This document shows, one piece after another, positions 45,985-54,433 of a stretch of 64,000 nucleotides of DNA (position 1 is the stretch's first letter; each line of letters begins with the position of its first letter). The translations under genes were made by a program, and so were the position numbers. Under the pieces are notes generated by a model. It did no database searches. It was given only the letters and a program-made list of their open reading frames with translations, and had not been told where the DNA came from. The DNA is taken from the NCBI RefSeq assembly GCF_010692325.1, contig NZ_JAAHHW010000019.1, positions 814 to 64,813 on the forward strand, given 5' to 3'. The stretch is from Moorena sp. SIO3I8. GTDB taxonomy: Bacteria; Cyanobacteriota; Cyanobacteriia; Cyanobacteriales; Coleofasciculaceae.

Positions 45985-46105
45985 AACTTATAAACCTCAT
46001 ATAAAACCTCATATGAAACCTCATAAACCTCATATGAAACCTCATAAACCTCATATGAAACCTCATAAACCTCATATCAAACCTCATAAACCTCATATCA
46101 AACCT
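45985..46105. repeat. 21-bp tandem repeat (CCTCATATGAAA + CCTCATAAA)
   Basis: About five units alternate CCTCATATGAAA and CCTCATAAA with a 21-base period; the last units read CATATCAAA. Translations in the leftward frame give an artificial MRFHMRF repeat, so no gene is called. Confidence 0.85.
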
Positions 46106-46149
46106 CATATCGGGAGCATGTCACTTTTGCCGAACATTTGTACTAAATC

Positions 46150-46230
46150 TGGGTAATGGGTAATGGGTAATGGGTAATGGGTAATGGGTAATGGGTAATG
46201 GGTAATGGGTAATGGGTAATGGGTAATGGG
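46150..46230. repeat. GGGTAAT heptamer array
   Basis: Eleven consecutive GGGTAAT units, essentially perfect. No gene. Confidence 0.9.
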
Positions 46231-46319
46231 TAATGGGCATTGGTGACAAGTTAAGCAAAAGAGTAATTTGTCAAGTACTTTCCAGAAATTGCTGTATCCT
46301 TTACTAGGTAAATTATTCA

Positions 46320-46397
46320 GTGCGTACGCTAACCCCAAACTGTGCGTACGCTAACCCCAAACTGTGGCTACGCTAATCCCAAACTGTGCGTACGCTT
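46320..46397. repeat. 22-bp tandem repeat (GTGCGTACGCTAACCCCAAA-CT)
   Basis: Two exact units, a third with GGCTACGCTAATCCC and a fourth partial unit. Each contains the palindrome GCGTACGC. No gene. Confidence 0.85.
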
Positions 46398-46461
46398 CGA
46401 GCACCAGCATATGCGGCTCGCGAACCCTAGACTAACTGAAGTATCCGTGGTTAAAATTGAT

Positions 46462-47066
46462 AAGACCTACTGATATCTCGATGCCCCATTCCAATAGCTG
46501 CTCATGAATCAGCGGTTGCGTGACTCGATTGTGATATTACTCGTGCAAGATATATCCCACCAGTTCTGGCCCATAATGCCCTGTCTTGCGTTACTGTGGT
46601 GGTAATTGAGCGCTGATCACCCCACTATCGGGCAACACATATTCGGCTAAATAGAAGCCGATGTTGTTGCGTTCATGGCATTGCTCTTGAACATCATATT
46701 CTCGGTATCCATGAAATCTTGCCCCGTCTGGCACTAAATACGGTTCTATTTTCCATTCGGTGTCCACCACGAAGCGAGCTTTCTTACGACCTTTAGCTGA
46801 GGCGCGGACGTTTTCGTACTCCTTGCTGTTGCTCCTGCTGCTTGCCTACGCCCACGCTTACTCGCACTTAGTTGGGGCTTTTTATTCAGCTTTTTTTTCC
46901 CTCGTAACTCTTCCTCCAATTCACCGATGCGCTTGGTCAACTCTTTATTTTTATTCTCCAGAGCTGCGATCATTTCAGCCTGTTGCCCGACAAGCACACG
47001 CAGCTTCTCCACCTCATGAAGGTCGGTGAGTTGGTCATCTTTCACTTGCACGGGGTTTTCAGTCAT
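46462..47066 (-). pseudogene. IS66-like transposase remnant
   Basis: Starts at ATG 47066 with LHEVEKLRVLVGQQAEMIAA and a coiled coil typical of transposase N-termini. After a frameshift near 46780-46850 it continues as VDTEWKIEPYLVPDGARFHG, then NNIGFYLAEYVLPDSG and a stop. A further segment reads YGPELVGYILHE and HNRVTQPLIHEQLLEWGI. These blocks resemble IS66-family transposases. The gene is frameshifted, stopped and truncated, and is not functional. Confidence 0.65.
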
Positions 47067-47217
47067 ATCTTTGTTGAACCAGATTTATGCACTCTTGACA
47101 AGGGGGGCAAGCTCAATACCCATCTGTTTGAACCCACAGCGGTTATTGAGAAGTTACCTCCCCACCAAGCACATTTGAGTCCGACTTTGAAACAGCCCTG
47201 GTTAACCAGGGTGTCAT

Positions 47218-48471
47218 TCAGCCCTGGTTTGCGCTATATAAATTTAGGCTATTTAGAATATCTTTGATTGGTTGTTTGACCAAATCAAATGGCTTCTTAA
47301 TAAAATAAACGTGAAGTATTGAACCTACTACTTCAGCAATAGTTTTGCCTTGGCAAAATAGATAAGCTTTACCATTTTCTATTTTGCTCTCAAGAGCTTT
47401 TACTATTTTTTCTTCGGCTTTAACCTCTTTCGCTAGCTTCAAAATTGCTACAGCATGACTTAGATCATGAGTATCTTGAATTTGCAATATTCTGTTCCAA
47501 TTACTGGGTAATTTATCTGGAAATGTTATGGCTTTTTCTAAATTACCAGAAATCAGTAAAGGCAGCATAGTTCTCACGCATTTAGGGCAGGTTCCACAGT
47601 TGGTTTCACCACCTTCATTATTAGTACATACCCTCAAAGTTTTCATAGCCAAAGGGTCTTTTGCTAAAAAGTTAGCAATTTTTTCAACCCTTTGGGTCTC
47701 TGAACCGTCATGAACTATATTAGTTTTTTCCGTTGACCATAGGTGGTCGAGTAATGGGCTAGTTCCCCAAGGGAAAACATCTTTATAAGAATCTGTTGAA
47801 GGAATTAAAACAGATTCTAAACCTGCTGAAAGAGAAAGGGAGACTGAAGCCAAGCCAGCCCCATGATAATAAGGTCCCCATTGTAAGTTAAAATGATTGC
47901 GGATATTTGTTTCACCGACAATACAATCTATACTGGCTGCATGGGCAACTTCCATAATCCTTGAGATTACCTTTTTTTCTTGACCATGTTTATAAATGCG
48001 TAAAGGTCGCTCAATGCCTTTCATGTAAATTAAATGAGAAAGGGGAATTCCAAAGTCGCTAGGGGTCTTCGTATGTTTAATAAAGGTATAAAACGAATCC
48101 ACTCCCAAGGAGAAAAATGCCCCAACTTTGCTAAGGGATTTTTGATCATAGTTTGTTGGGGATTCTGCGGTTACTAAAACTTTTTTAAGCTGGGATGGAT
48201 ACCACTGATGAAAGATATCTTGTATGGTAGGTAAATTGCGAAAAAGTTTCGCGGACATCAGCGGTTTTATCTCCAGATTTTCACCTTTCTCCATTGCCGG
48301 TAAAAGTAAGGCAGGAACAAAAGCATCGGCGCTTTCAGTTACAAAATCAGCGAATCGTTGAGGATATTCAAAATAAATCTCTATTTCTTGGTCAAGGCTA
48401 TCAACCTGAACGAGACCAACAAGTCTCACTCTGTCATTAGCAATGATTTTTTCAACATGCAGTAGTTTCAT
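47218..48471 (-). CDS. PP-loop ATP-pyrophosphatase-like protein (417 aa)
   Basis: GAFFSLGVDSFYTFIKH contains a variant PP-loop (SLGVDS for SGGxDS), and NCGTCPKCVRT is a CxxC pair. Both features recall QueC-like and other adenine-nucleotide alpha-hydrolase enzymes that adenylate a carboxyl or carbonyl group. It is longer than QueC (about 230 aa) and its substrate is unknown. The gene follows a polysaccharide pyruvyltransferase gene by 33 bases, so it may modify a cell-surface glycan or a natural product. It is distinct from genuine queuosine-pathway enzymes, because no other queuosine gene is near. Confidence 0.65.
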   Translation of the reverse strand: MKLLHVEKIIANDRVRLVGLVQVDSLDQEIEIYFEYPQRFADFVTESADAFVPALLLPAMEKGENLEIKPLMSAKLFRNLPTIQDIFHQWYPSQLKKVLVTAESPTNYDQKSLSKVGAFFSLGVDSFYTFIKHTKTPSDFGIPLSHLIYMKGIERPLRIYKHGQEKKVISRIMEVAHAASIDCIVGETNIRNHFNLQWGPYYHGAGLASVSLSLSAGLESVLIPSTDSYKDVFPWGTSPLLDHLWSTEKTNIVHDGSETQRVEKIANFLAKDPLAMKTLRVCTNNEGGETNCGTCPKCVRTMLPLLISGNLEKAITFPDKLPSNWNRILQIQDTHDLSHAVAILKLAKEVKAEEKIVKALESKIENGKAYLFCQGKTIAEVVGSILHVYFIKKPFDLVKQPIKDILNSLNLYSANQG

Positions 48472-48504
48472 AATAGTTGTTAGTGTATTTGAATAAAGTA
48501 AAAA

Positions 48505-49563
48505 CTATCTATTGGCAAAAACTTTCTCAAGACATTCTTTCGCAGTTTTCGATTCTTGGCAGATAAACTCTTCTGGTCTTTTGTAATTTTTGAAAACTGT
48601 TTCTATCTGCTCTATAGACAAGGGCTCCATAAAATTTACCACTCTTGCTGTCGGTAGCATTTCTGACTTATCAATGTAATGCTTAATTTTTGATTCGGAA
48701 TTAACAATTCCAATATTGGCAATGCCAAGGATATCGGCTAGTATAATTGAGTGCAGGCGATTACCTATGTGAAAATCCATGTGCCTGAGGATTGCTAGAA
48801 ACTCTTCCGGATTTTTCCATGAGTTGATTTGGCAATTAGCAGCAGGTAAATATTTTTTCAGTCGTTCGTGGAAGCGATTATCATTTCTTTCATTTCCTAC
48901 ATGTCCTGGTAGCAAATGAATCATACAATTATACTTGTCAATGAGTGGCATTAACTGTTTGGCATAAAACTCAGCTCTGCCTTCACCCCACCAAAATTTT
49001 CCAGAGAAGGATATGTTGGCAATATCACTAGCTTGCTGGGCTGGTTTGACAAACTTTTCATACATAGTCAAATCCAAGAAAGCCAAGTCACCTCCTAAGT
49101 CAGGTGATTTAGCAAGTTGAAGCTGTTGCAATGCCATTTCATAGGAATGGTTATCTCTAAGGTATAGCAGGTCGGCTTTTTCAAAGATATCAGCTATCTT
49201 TTTTTTCTTCTCAGATTTCACGCTTTCTAATCCAACACCCAGGAAGCAGAAACGCTTACCCATTAATTTTGACAAGGCTTGCATCCTTGATAAATTCCTG
49301 GGCCTGTCTTGCAGGTTTAAGGTTCCCCCACCCCAGGCTATGCAGTCACTTTTCAAAAGTAATAAAGTTCTTTTGAGTTTTGATAGTTGTGCATTCCTAA
49401 AGAACACAACTTTGTCACTAAAACCTTGGTAATAGTTAGTTTGGCAACAGATAAATATTTTTTTGACATCTTTTTTGCTAGCGAAATAATTAGTTAACTG
49501 ATCCACAAATAAATCGTCGCCAATATTACCATAACCGTAATAACCAATCAGGAAAATATTCAC
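48505..49563 (-). CDS. Polysaccharide pyruvyltransferase family protein (352 aa)
   Basis: IGYYGYGNIGDDLFVDQL at the N-terminus, AWGGGTLNLQD and the C-terminal HIGNRLHSIILADILGI are the signature blocks of the CsaB/WcaK family, which transfers pyruvate from PEP to a sugar. The start is GTG at 49563 with AAGGA 11 bases upstream. It is the first gene of a two-gene leftward operon with the PP-loop protein. The acceptor sugar is unknown. Confidence 0.85.
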   Translation of the reverse strand: MNIFLIGYYGYGNIGDDLFVDQLTNYFASKKDVKKIFICCQTNYYQGFSDKVVFFRNAQLSKLKRTLLLLKSDCIAWGGGTLNLQDRPRNLSRMQALSKLMGKRFCFLGVGLESVKSEKKKKIADIFEKADLLYLRDNHSYEMALQQLQLAKSPDLGGDLAFLDLTMYEKFVKPAQQASDIANISFSGKFWWGEGRAEFYAKQLMPLIDKYNCMIHLLPGHVGNERNDNRFHERLKKYLPAANCQINSWKNPEEFLAILRHMDFHIGNRLHSIILADILGIANIGIVNSESKIKHYIDKSEMLPTARVVNFMEPLSIEQIETVFKNYKRPEEFICQESKTAKECLEKVFANR

Positions 49564-49718
49564 ACTCTGTCCTTAAGATTATATCATTTTTTTAGAAATT
49601 AATCAACAAGTACATTGCTCTATAAAACAAGTGGCTTCAGCTAATTAATTAGACAATAAGCCAGCATCTTAATCAGCGATTACCATCAAGGGAAACATCC
49701 AAGCCAAATGTCGTAAGC
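49564..49718. other. Divergent intergenic region
   Basis: No feature beyond the upstream region of the pyruvyltransferase gene was recognised. Confidence 0.3.
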
Positions 49719-49889
49719 ATGGATGTAACTAATCAGGAGTTCAATCAACTCGTTGAATTGGCTGAATTTTATTTTAAAAGCAATTATAGATATAACTTCA
49801 GCAAAATTTTCACAATTCCAGAAAAATTCACGAAAACATTAACTAAACCAGTAACTAGATTAAGCTTTGATGAAAAACTGAGGGGGTGA
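49719..49889 (+). CDS. Small ORF or truncated gene fragment (56 aa)
   Basis: ATG 49719 opens 56 codons including VTNQEFNQLVELAEFYFK and TKPVTRLSFDEKL. The frame is also open for about 25 codons upstream without a start (QRLPSRETSKPNVVSMDV). The composition looks coding. The end (LRG then TGA) lies in the family D repeat that begins at about 49880, so this is probably a gene cut off by the repeat. The family is not recognised. Confidence 0.3.
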   Translation: MDVTNQEFNQLVELAEFYFKSNYRYNFSKIFTIPEKFTKTLTKPVTRLSFDEKLRG

Positions 49890-50115
49890 CATCAGCCCTA
49901 AAAAGCTTAGTATATAATGCTTTGATGCCAATGACCTCATGGAAGATACAGTCGGAAATTAACCCTCCATTCCCTGTCTTGATGCAAAGCGCGAGTGGGG
50001 GAAACCACGGCAGTTGCTCATGGGGGTTCCCCCCAAGACCGCACTGCCTCATGGTCATCTCAAGCACCATCACCAAGTTCAGGTGACTAGACCTCCCCAA
50101 GACCGCGCTGCATCG
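49880..50115. repeat. Interspersed repeat family D
   Basis: The first 130 bases match 39778-39930. The rest contains GTTCCCCCCAAGACCGC and a GACCGCGCTGCATCGCT end. It lies directly upstream of the HAD gene at 50144. Confidence 0.8.
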
Positions 50116-50143
50116 CTAATTGGTGTACCACCCAGCAAGCTTC

Positions 50144-50671
50144 ATGAATTTAAAACTTGAGCTATTTGTAGATTGCGACTGGACCATTCGCCAGCCGAGT
50201 GGTCACGGTAGATTTATTGACTACCCTGACCAGCAAAAAGTTATTGAAGGAGCTGATAAAGCTCTGCAATGTTTCAAAAATAAGGGTTATATCATTCTTG
50301 GGGTGACCAATCAGGCTGGAGTTGCAGCCCGACATAAAACCCTGAAGAATTGTATTAAAGAGCAACAGAAAACTCTTAAATTGCTTCCCCAGCTCAAAGG
50401 AATTATTTTTTGTCCTGACTATGGGACAACCTGTTATTATTGCGAGCAACACTACTTTTCTGAAGTAACCAGTAAAACATACGCTGGAGAATACCGAAAA
50501 CCAAAGCCGGGAATGATTTTGCAGTTTAAAACGAGCGGCTCTTCAGCTTTGATGGTTGGCGATCGCGAAGCGTGACCGAAGGTCAATCGCAACGAAGATG
50601 CTGAGGCAGCCGTTGCAGCTGGAATTCCGTTTATGTGGACATTGGATTGGCTAGCCAAATATGGAAGCTGA
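50144..50671 (+). pseudogene. HAD-family phosphatase interrupted by a 24-bp in-frame repeat insertion
   Basis: From ATG 50144 the protein reads LKLELFVDCDWTIRQPSG with the DxDxT nucleophile motif, VTNQAGVA, and a Cys-rich loop of the heptose-bisphosphate/PNKP-like HAD subfamily. At the third motif (MVGDR) a 24-base segment (50567-50590) has been inserted in frame and brings TGA at 50573. Beyond it the frame resumes as NEDAEAAVAAGIPFMWTLDW and ends at 50671. Without the insert the gene encodes 167 aa. The truncated 143-aa product lacks the last conserved Asp region. Confidence 0.8.
50567..50590. repeat. Short palindromic repeat inserted at a HIP1-like site
   Basis: The insert starts GAAGCGTGACC and ends GGTCAATCGC, with GGTCA/TGACC arms, inserted behind GCGATCGC and duplicating ATCGC. 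It is a variant of the GCGTAGCGTGGCCTACGGCC repeat seen near 8660, 38860, 50718, 55292 and 58420. Confidence 0.75.
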
Positions 50672-50921
50672 CATAGGTCTATTGAGAAACTCACCATAGG
50701 GAAAGCGAACGCGCCCCGCGTGGCCTACGGCCAATCGCATCTGTTTCGGGTTGCCAGTTACTCTCCCGCCACTTGTAGAATATCCGCGTAGAGGTGAGGG
50801 CTGATTAGGATTGATAGAAAAAGGGAACTTGGGAACAGGGAACATCGAACAGTAGGAAAGAGAACCGAAGAGTTTTTGATGTTATGATAAATCAGCAAGA
50901 TTGTTAATGACATATTTGTAA
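50672..50921. other. Intergenic region with repeat fragments
   Basis: Contains a CCCGCGTGGCCTACGGCCAATCGC palindromic unit (50715-50738). No supported gene. Confidence 0.4.
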
Positions 50922-51062
50922 ATGTTTTTAAATGGTATCCTTATGAGGTACAGTCAATTTTATTACCCCTACTCCCTACTCCCTACTCCCTACTCCCTAC
51001 TCCCTACTCCCTACTCCCTAAAACCCAGGACGTTTTACCTAACCCAATTTAAAACTGCTATA
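50922..51062. mobile_element. MITE-like element, family A (about 141 bp)
   Basis: The right end TTACCTAACCCAATTTAAAA with CTGCTATA is clear; the left end (GTTTTTAAATGGTATCC then TTATGAGGTACA) is diverged. The core is a run of CCCTACT heptamers (50970-51018). The final A of the right end is the first base of the ATG at 51062. Confidence 0.65.
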
Positions 51063-52207
51063 TGAATCCAACTATTTCTACTATTCCAATTCAGCAACTC
51101 ACCTCAGGCGATCGCATTTCGCTCCAAGTCTATAAATTCGTTGGCTCCCAACCAGGAAAGAAGGCATATTTACAAGGCAATCTCCATGGTTGTGAAATTG
51201 TTGGTAATGCAGTGATTCACCAGTTGATTGACTTTTTGAGCACTCTGGATGACACTCAGCTGACTGGGGAAATCTGGCTGGTCCCTGTTTGTAATCCAGC
51301 TAGCACTAATCAGCGTAGTCATTTCTTTGCCACAGGAGGATTCAATCCTTACGATGGTCAAGACTGGAATAGGATTTTTTGGGACTATGAAAAAGAGTGT
51401 GATGATTTAGAGGATTTCGCCCAATCTCAACTTAATTTGAACCCTGATGAAATCAGAAATAACTATTTAGCACGGATCCAGTCTAGCTTGAAACAACACT
51501 TAGAAGACTGCTACTCTCCGAGGGGATTACCGTTTCGTCACCTTTACCGCTATCAACTGCAATCTTTATGTGTAGATGCTAACTATGTGATTGATATCCA
51601 TAGTTCTACTAATCAAGGACTTGATTTCTTGTATGGCTTCTACTCTCGGGAAGAAAGCGCCAAAGACTTTCTTCTCGATTATGGAATTGTGATGCATGAA
51701 GATGAGTATGATGGTGATGCTTTCGATGAGGCATTTATTAAGCCTTGGCAAGGGTTAGAGAAAGCCTTGGCTAAGTTAGGCAGAACCCTTCAGTTTGATA
51801 TTGAATCATGGACTCTAGAATTGGGATCTGGGATGCAAATGAATCCAGAGTCGGTAAAAAATGGAGTATACGGTATCAAAAACTATTTGTCGAAAAAAGG
51901 AATGTTAAAACTACCGGATTTACCGATAACTGATCCAGACTCCTACAAAATGCAATTAGCATCTAAAGATAACATCGAGAGATACTATGCTCCGGCTGGA
52001 GGAATGATTCAATCGAGAGTTAAGTTAGGGAGTGTTGTCAAAGTAGGAGATAGACTTTATCAGCTACTGAGCTTTAATAAAGAAGGAAATCTACCGAATG
52101 TAATTGATATCAAGGCCGAGACAGATGGTTTAGTGTTTGATGTTTCAACAAATTATAGTGCGAATCAAGGAGAATATGTGCTATCAATACGGCAATTTGA
52201 TAATTAG
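51062..52207 (+). CDS. Aspartoacylase/succinylglutamate desuccinylase-like metallopeptidase-fold enzyme (381 aa)
   Basis: Zinc ligands of the M14-like AstE/AspA family are visible: H42 and E45 in GNLHGCEIVG and H180 in VIDIHSS; the catalytic Glu is likely in SWTLELGSG (about 253). A C-terminal beta-rich domain (YYAPAGGMIQSRVKLGSVVKVGDRLY) resembles a lipoyl-like fold often attached to this family. It hydrolyses an N-acyl amino acid or similar amide; the substrate is unknown. The ATG lies exactly at the inner edge of a family A element, with no ribosome site visible. Confidence 0.8.
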   Translation: MNPTISTIPIQQLTSGDRISLQVYKFVGSQPGKKAYLQGNLHGCEIVGNAVIHQLIDFLSTLDDTQLTGEIWLVPVCNPASTNQRSHFFATGGFNPYDGQDWNRIFWDYEKECDDLEDFAQSQLNLNPDEIRNNYLARIQSSLKQHLEDCYSPRGLPFRHLYRYQLQSLCVDANYVIDIHSSTNQGLDFLYGFYSREESAKDFLLDYGIVMHEDEYDGDAFDEAFIKPWQGLEKALAKLGRTLQFDIESWTLELGSGMQMNPESVKNGVYGIKNYLSKKGMLKLPDLPITDPDSYKMQLASKDNIERYYAPAGGMIQSRVKLGSVVKVGDRLYQLLSFNKEGNLPNVIDIKAETDGLVFDVSTNYSANQGEYVLSIRQFDN

Positions 52208-52315
52208 GTAGGGGTGAGAACAGTTAATGAAAACTTGGATTGTAATTAGGACTTGGGCTCCTCAACATTTTGGCTTTAATGTGATTGGCTTTAATTTGAC
52301 CAACCTACTCACTTT

Positions 52316-53920
52316 CTAAAGCCAACTATCTTGTCCTTCTGGAGCATCTGAATTAAACCAACTAGCATCTAAATAATTAATTCGAGCAAAAGGACTCAAG
52401 GCTGATAGCACATGGCGTCCATAACTGCGGCGGTTTACACGATTATCTAAGATGGCAACACAGCCTTGAGTAGCTCTTACTGGTGCTACTGCTCGTTGTA
52501 ATTCTCTTAATGCTGTTGGTAATAAATATAAACGAAACCAATCCATTAGTTGCTGCTTGTAGTAAGCGACTCGACCAGCAACTAATGGATTTTCCAAAGA
52601 GGGAATTGGTAAGGTAGCAATCATCAACAGTTGGGGAGAGGGGATTTGAGCTTGATACCTATGCCAAAATTCCCAGCCACAAATCAAAATACCTCTGTCA
52701 CTGAGACTGGTGGTTTCTACCTGCACCCGGGAACCAAATTCTGCTGCTAAGACTGCCCCTAACTGGGCTTTGAGGGGGACATCTCCAACTAAAATAACGA
52801 CTGGTCTGGTGATGTCAGGACTTAGGTTTAGTAGGGTGCGAATTTCTTGAGTCAGAGCGTTTTGAAATCGCTCTGTATTGGGCATGGGTAGACGATCGGG
52901 CAAATACAGTTGAATCTGTCGGTGAGGGGAAAACTTCAAACAGGTTAACTCGCCTAATCCGAGCTGCTGACGGTAAACAGAGGCAGTTTTCTCTAAATCT
53001 AGAGCCCCACCGATTAGCACTACTGGCTGTCTCGACCAAATGGGATTTAAGGCTGTAGCCACTTCTACTGGTGCGCTATATAAGGAAAACTGACCTTGCG
53101 ATCGCGCAACGGTTGCCCACATTAGCTGACCTGACTGCTGCCAGAAGTGGCAAAACTTTTCCCAGGGTTTTAGCCGATACAGAGATTGTGCTTCAGTGCT
53201 TAGGGAACTTAGTCGATCAAATAGCTGTTCCAAGCCATCTTGCTGATCAGCTTCAATCAGGTAGCACTCATAGGGGTTAACAGGGCGCTGAAATAAGGCT
53301 TTGGTTAGCTTTACCCGCACATCCCGAATCAAATCAGCCTCTTGTGGGTGGGCTTGCATCAGTGCGTCCCAGTCTTGGGGCTGGATGCAGCCTTTAAGCT
53401 GGTTACTAGTCCAAGATTCTAGGTCATCCACACCATCAATCACAGTAGGGATGTGATTAGGAAACCAGCCCTTGTTCTTCAAGCGGTCTGTTAGCCAAGA
53501 TTCTGGTGAGGTAATCAATAGTCCTTGGAAGGGTTGATCGGGAAACCTATCGCTGGTATGAATTACCTTATCGCTACCAAAGCACTGTTGTAAAAGGGGA
53601 ATTTCCTTTTGCAGCAACCATTCTTGTATCCATAAGGGTGCTACTACGATCACAGGTCCAGACCAAACTAGTGCTGGTGCTAGGTAACTCAGGCGATAGG
53701 AAGACTGTAGAGAGGTTTCCTGCAAGGGTTCTAAACCGGTCTGAATCAAAGCAGAACGCCCTAACCGCAAGGCTCGTGCCACTAGCCTCGCCATAGTCAA
53801 TTGGTGAGGCCAATTGGGTTGACCCTGCGATCGCAGAAAATCTCGTAACGAGGAATGAACTTTGACTTCAATCAAACTAGCATTCAACGGCTTTGCCTCG
53901 TTAAACTGAGCAATGAGCAC
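52316..53920 (-). CDS. DinG/XPD-like helicase homologue with degenerate ATPase motifs (534 aa)
   Basis: LRDFLRSQGQPNWPHQLTMARLVARALRLGRSALIQTG resembles the Q-motif and motif I region of cyanobacterial DinG-like helicases, and GRVAYYKQQLMDWFRLYLLPTALRELQRAVAPVRATQGCVAILDNRV resembles the C-terminal motifs V-VI. The Walker A lysine is absent (ALIQTGLEPLQ instead of a GTGKT loop) and the DEAH box is replaced by VIDGVDDLE. The protein is full length, so it is probably a conserved non-catalytic homologue rather than a fresh pseudogene. GTG 53920 is taken as start, but TTG 53875 (before IEVKVH) fits the family better. Confidence 0.65.
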   Translation of the reverse strand: MLIAQFNEAKPLNASLIEVKVHSSLRDFLRSQGQPNWPHQLTMARLVARALRLGRSALIQTGLEPLQETSLQSSYRLSYLAPALVWSGPVIVVAPLWIQEWLLQKEIPLLQQCFGSDKVIHTSDRFPDQPFQGLLITSPESWLTDRLKNKGWFPNHIPTVIDGVDDLESWTSNQLKGCIQPQDWDALMQAHPQEADLIRDVRVKLTKALFQRPVNPYECYLIEADQQDGLEQLFDRLSSLSTEAQSLYRLKPWEKFCHFWQQSGQLMWATVARSQGQFSLYSAPVEVATALNPIWSRQPVVLIGGALDLEKTASVYRQQLGLGELTCLKFSPHRQIQLYLPDRLPMPNTERFQNALTQEIRTLLNLSPDITRPVVILVGDVPLKAQLGAVLAAEFGSRVQVETTSLSDRGILICGWEFWHRYQAQIPSPQLLMIATLPIPSLENPLVAGRVAYYKQQLMDWFRLYLLPTALRELQRAVAPVRATQGCVAILDNRVNRRSYGRHVLSALSPFARINYLDASWFNSDAPEGQDSWL

Positions 53921-54045
53921 TAATACTGTGATCTTAAATCATGTCTTGGGCAAAAATCGTGAAAGACTAGACGACCATAGATGGGATTAGGCTGCATCGA
54001 AGCCAGAGGTAGTAGCTCAGACTTTTCCTCATTTCCCAGTAACTA

Positions 54046-54075
54046 TTGACATCACCCTATTACCCTTGCTAGGGT
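54046..54075 (+). promoter_or_regulatory. Putative promoter of the aroF leader
   Basis: A -35 box TTGACA (54046-54051) and a -10-like TAGGGT (54070-54075) with 18-base spacing. Transcription would begin near 54082, about 47 bases before the first leader peptide. Confidence 0.55.
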
Positions 54076-54128
54076 AGTACCAGTAAAAAGAAATTGCCAA
54101 ATTTTTCATGGCTTAGCCGCAAAGAGAC

Positions 54129-54185
54129 ATGTTCAGCCCCAGCTATTACTTTTATTTTTGGTTTAGCGAGGTTCACCGGAGGTGA
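54129..54185 (+). CDS. Leader peptide 1 of aroF (18 aa, aromatic-rich)
   Basis: The peptide is MFSPSYYFYFWFSEVHRR. Eight of 18 residues are aromatic (4 Phe, 3 Tyr, 1 Trp), and seven of them are packed into codons 6-12. AAAGAG lies four bases before the ATG. The stop codon lies just beyond the 5' strand of an antiterminator (54170-54179). Such a peptide is the sensor of a ribosome-mediated attenuator: shortage of charged aromatic tRNA stalls the ribosome and lets the downstream gene be transcribed. Confidence 0.85.
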   Translation: MFSPSYYFYFWFSEVHRR

Positions 54186-54217
54186 GGATAGTTCCATATG
54201 GAACCCCCCGGTGGACC
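54170..54217 (+). promoter_or_regulatory. Antiterminator 1
   Basis: GGTTCACCGG (54170-54179) pairs with CCGGTGGACC (54208-54217) over 10 positions with one G-U. The 3' strand overlaps the 5' strand of terminator 1 (54213-54221), so the two folds exclude each other. A palindrome GTTCCATATGGAAC (54191-54204) forms a hairpin in the loop. Confidence 0.75.
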
Positions 54218-54250
54218 GCAGCAATATAATCTGCGGTCCTTTGTTTTTTT
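54213..54250 (+). terminator. Terminator 1 of the aroF leader
   Basis: A perfect 9-bp stem GGACCGCAG/CTGCGGTCC with a 9-base loop, then TTTGTTTTTTT. A strong intrinsic terminator. Confidence 0.9.
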
Positions 54251-54276
54251 AGGCAAAGCAGCGACAAGAGCAAGAG

Positions 54277-54342
54277 ATGACCACCTACCTTTACAGCGTT
54301 TACGGCTTTTACTTTTTTTGGCCCAGAAATCGTTCCGGGTAG
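54277..54342 (+). CDS. Leader peptide 2 of aroF (21 aa, aromatic-rich)
   Basis: ATG 54277 to TAG 54340-54342. Eight of 21 residues are aromatic (4 Tyr, 3 Phe, 1 Trp), including the run YGFYFFW at codons 9-15. GAGCAAGAG immediately precedes the ATG. The last codons and the stop overlap the 5' strand of antiterminator 2. It repeats the logic of leader peptide 1 with an unrelated flanking sequence. Confidence 0.85.
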   Translation: MTTYLYSVYGFYFFWPRNRSG

Positions 54343-54376
54343 TTAGGTCGTGCCAAGCTTTCACAGCAACCCGGAA
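54333..54376 (+). promoter_or_regulatory. Antiterminator 2
   Basis: TTCCGGGT (54333-54340) pairs perfectly with ACCCGGAA (54369-54376). The second strand is also the 5' strand of terminator 2 (54368-54374). A ribosome at the leader 2 stop codon covers 54333-54340 and blocks this pairing; one stalled at the aromatic codons leaves it free. Confidence 0.8.
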
Positions 54377-54400
54377 CCCTCAAGGAACCGGGTTTTTTTT
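54368..54400 (+). terminator. Terminator 2 of the aroF leader
   Basis: Stem AACCCGG (54368-54374) with CCGGGTT (54388-54394), followed by T8. It ends 34 bases before the aroF start codon. Confidence 0.85.
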
Positions 54401-54433
54401 ATGTCTATATCTCTAACTAAGGAGTCCATAACC

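Noticed and set aside
45905-46108. Reverse-strand ORF with MRF-type repeats
   Set aside because: It is produced by the 21-bp tandem repeat; it has no start context or family similarity.
54173-54364. Reverse-strand ORF across the aroF leader
   Set aside because: The forward strand explains the region far better: two aromatic leader peptides with matched terminators and antiterminators.
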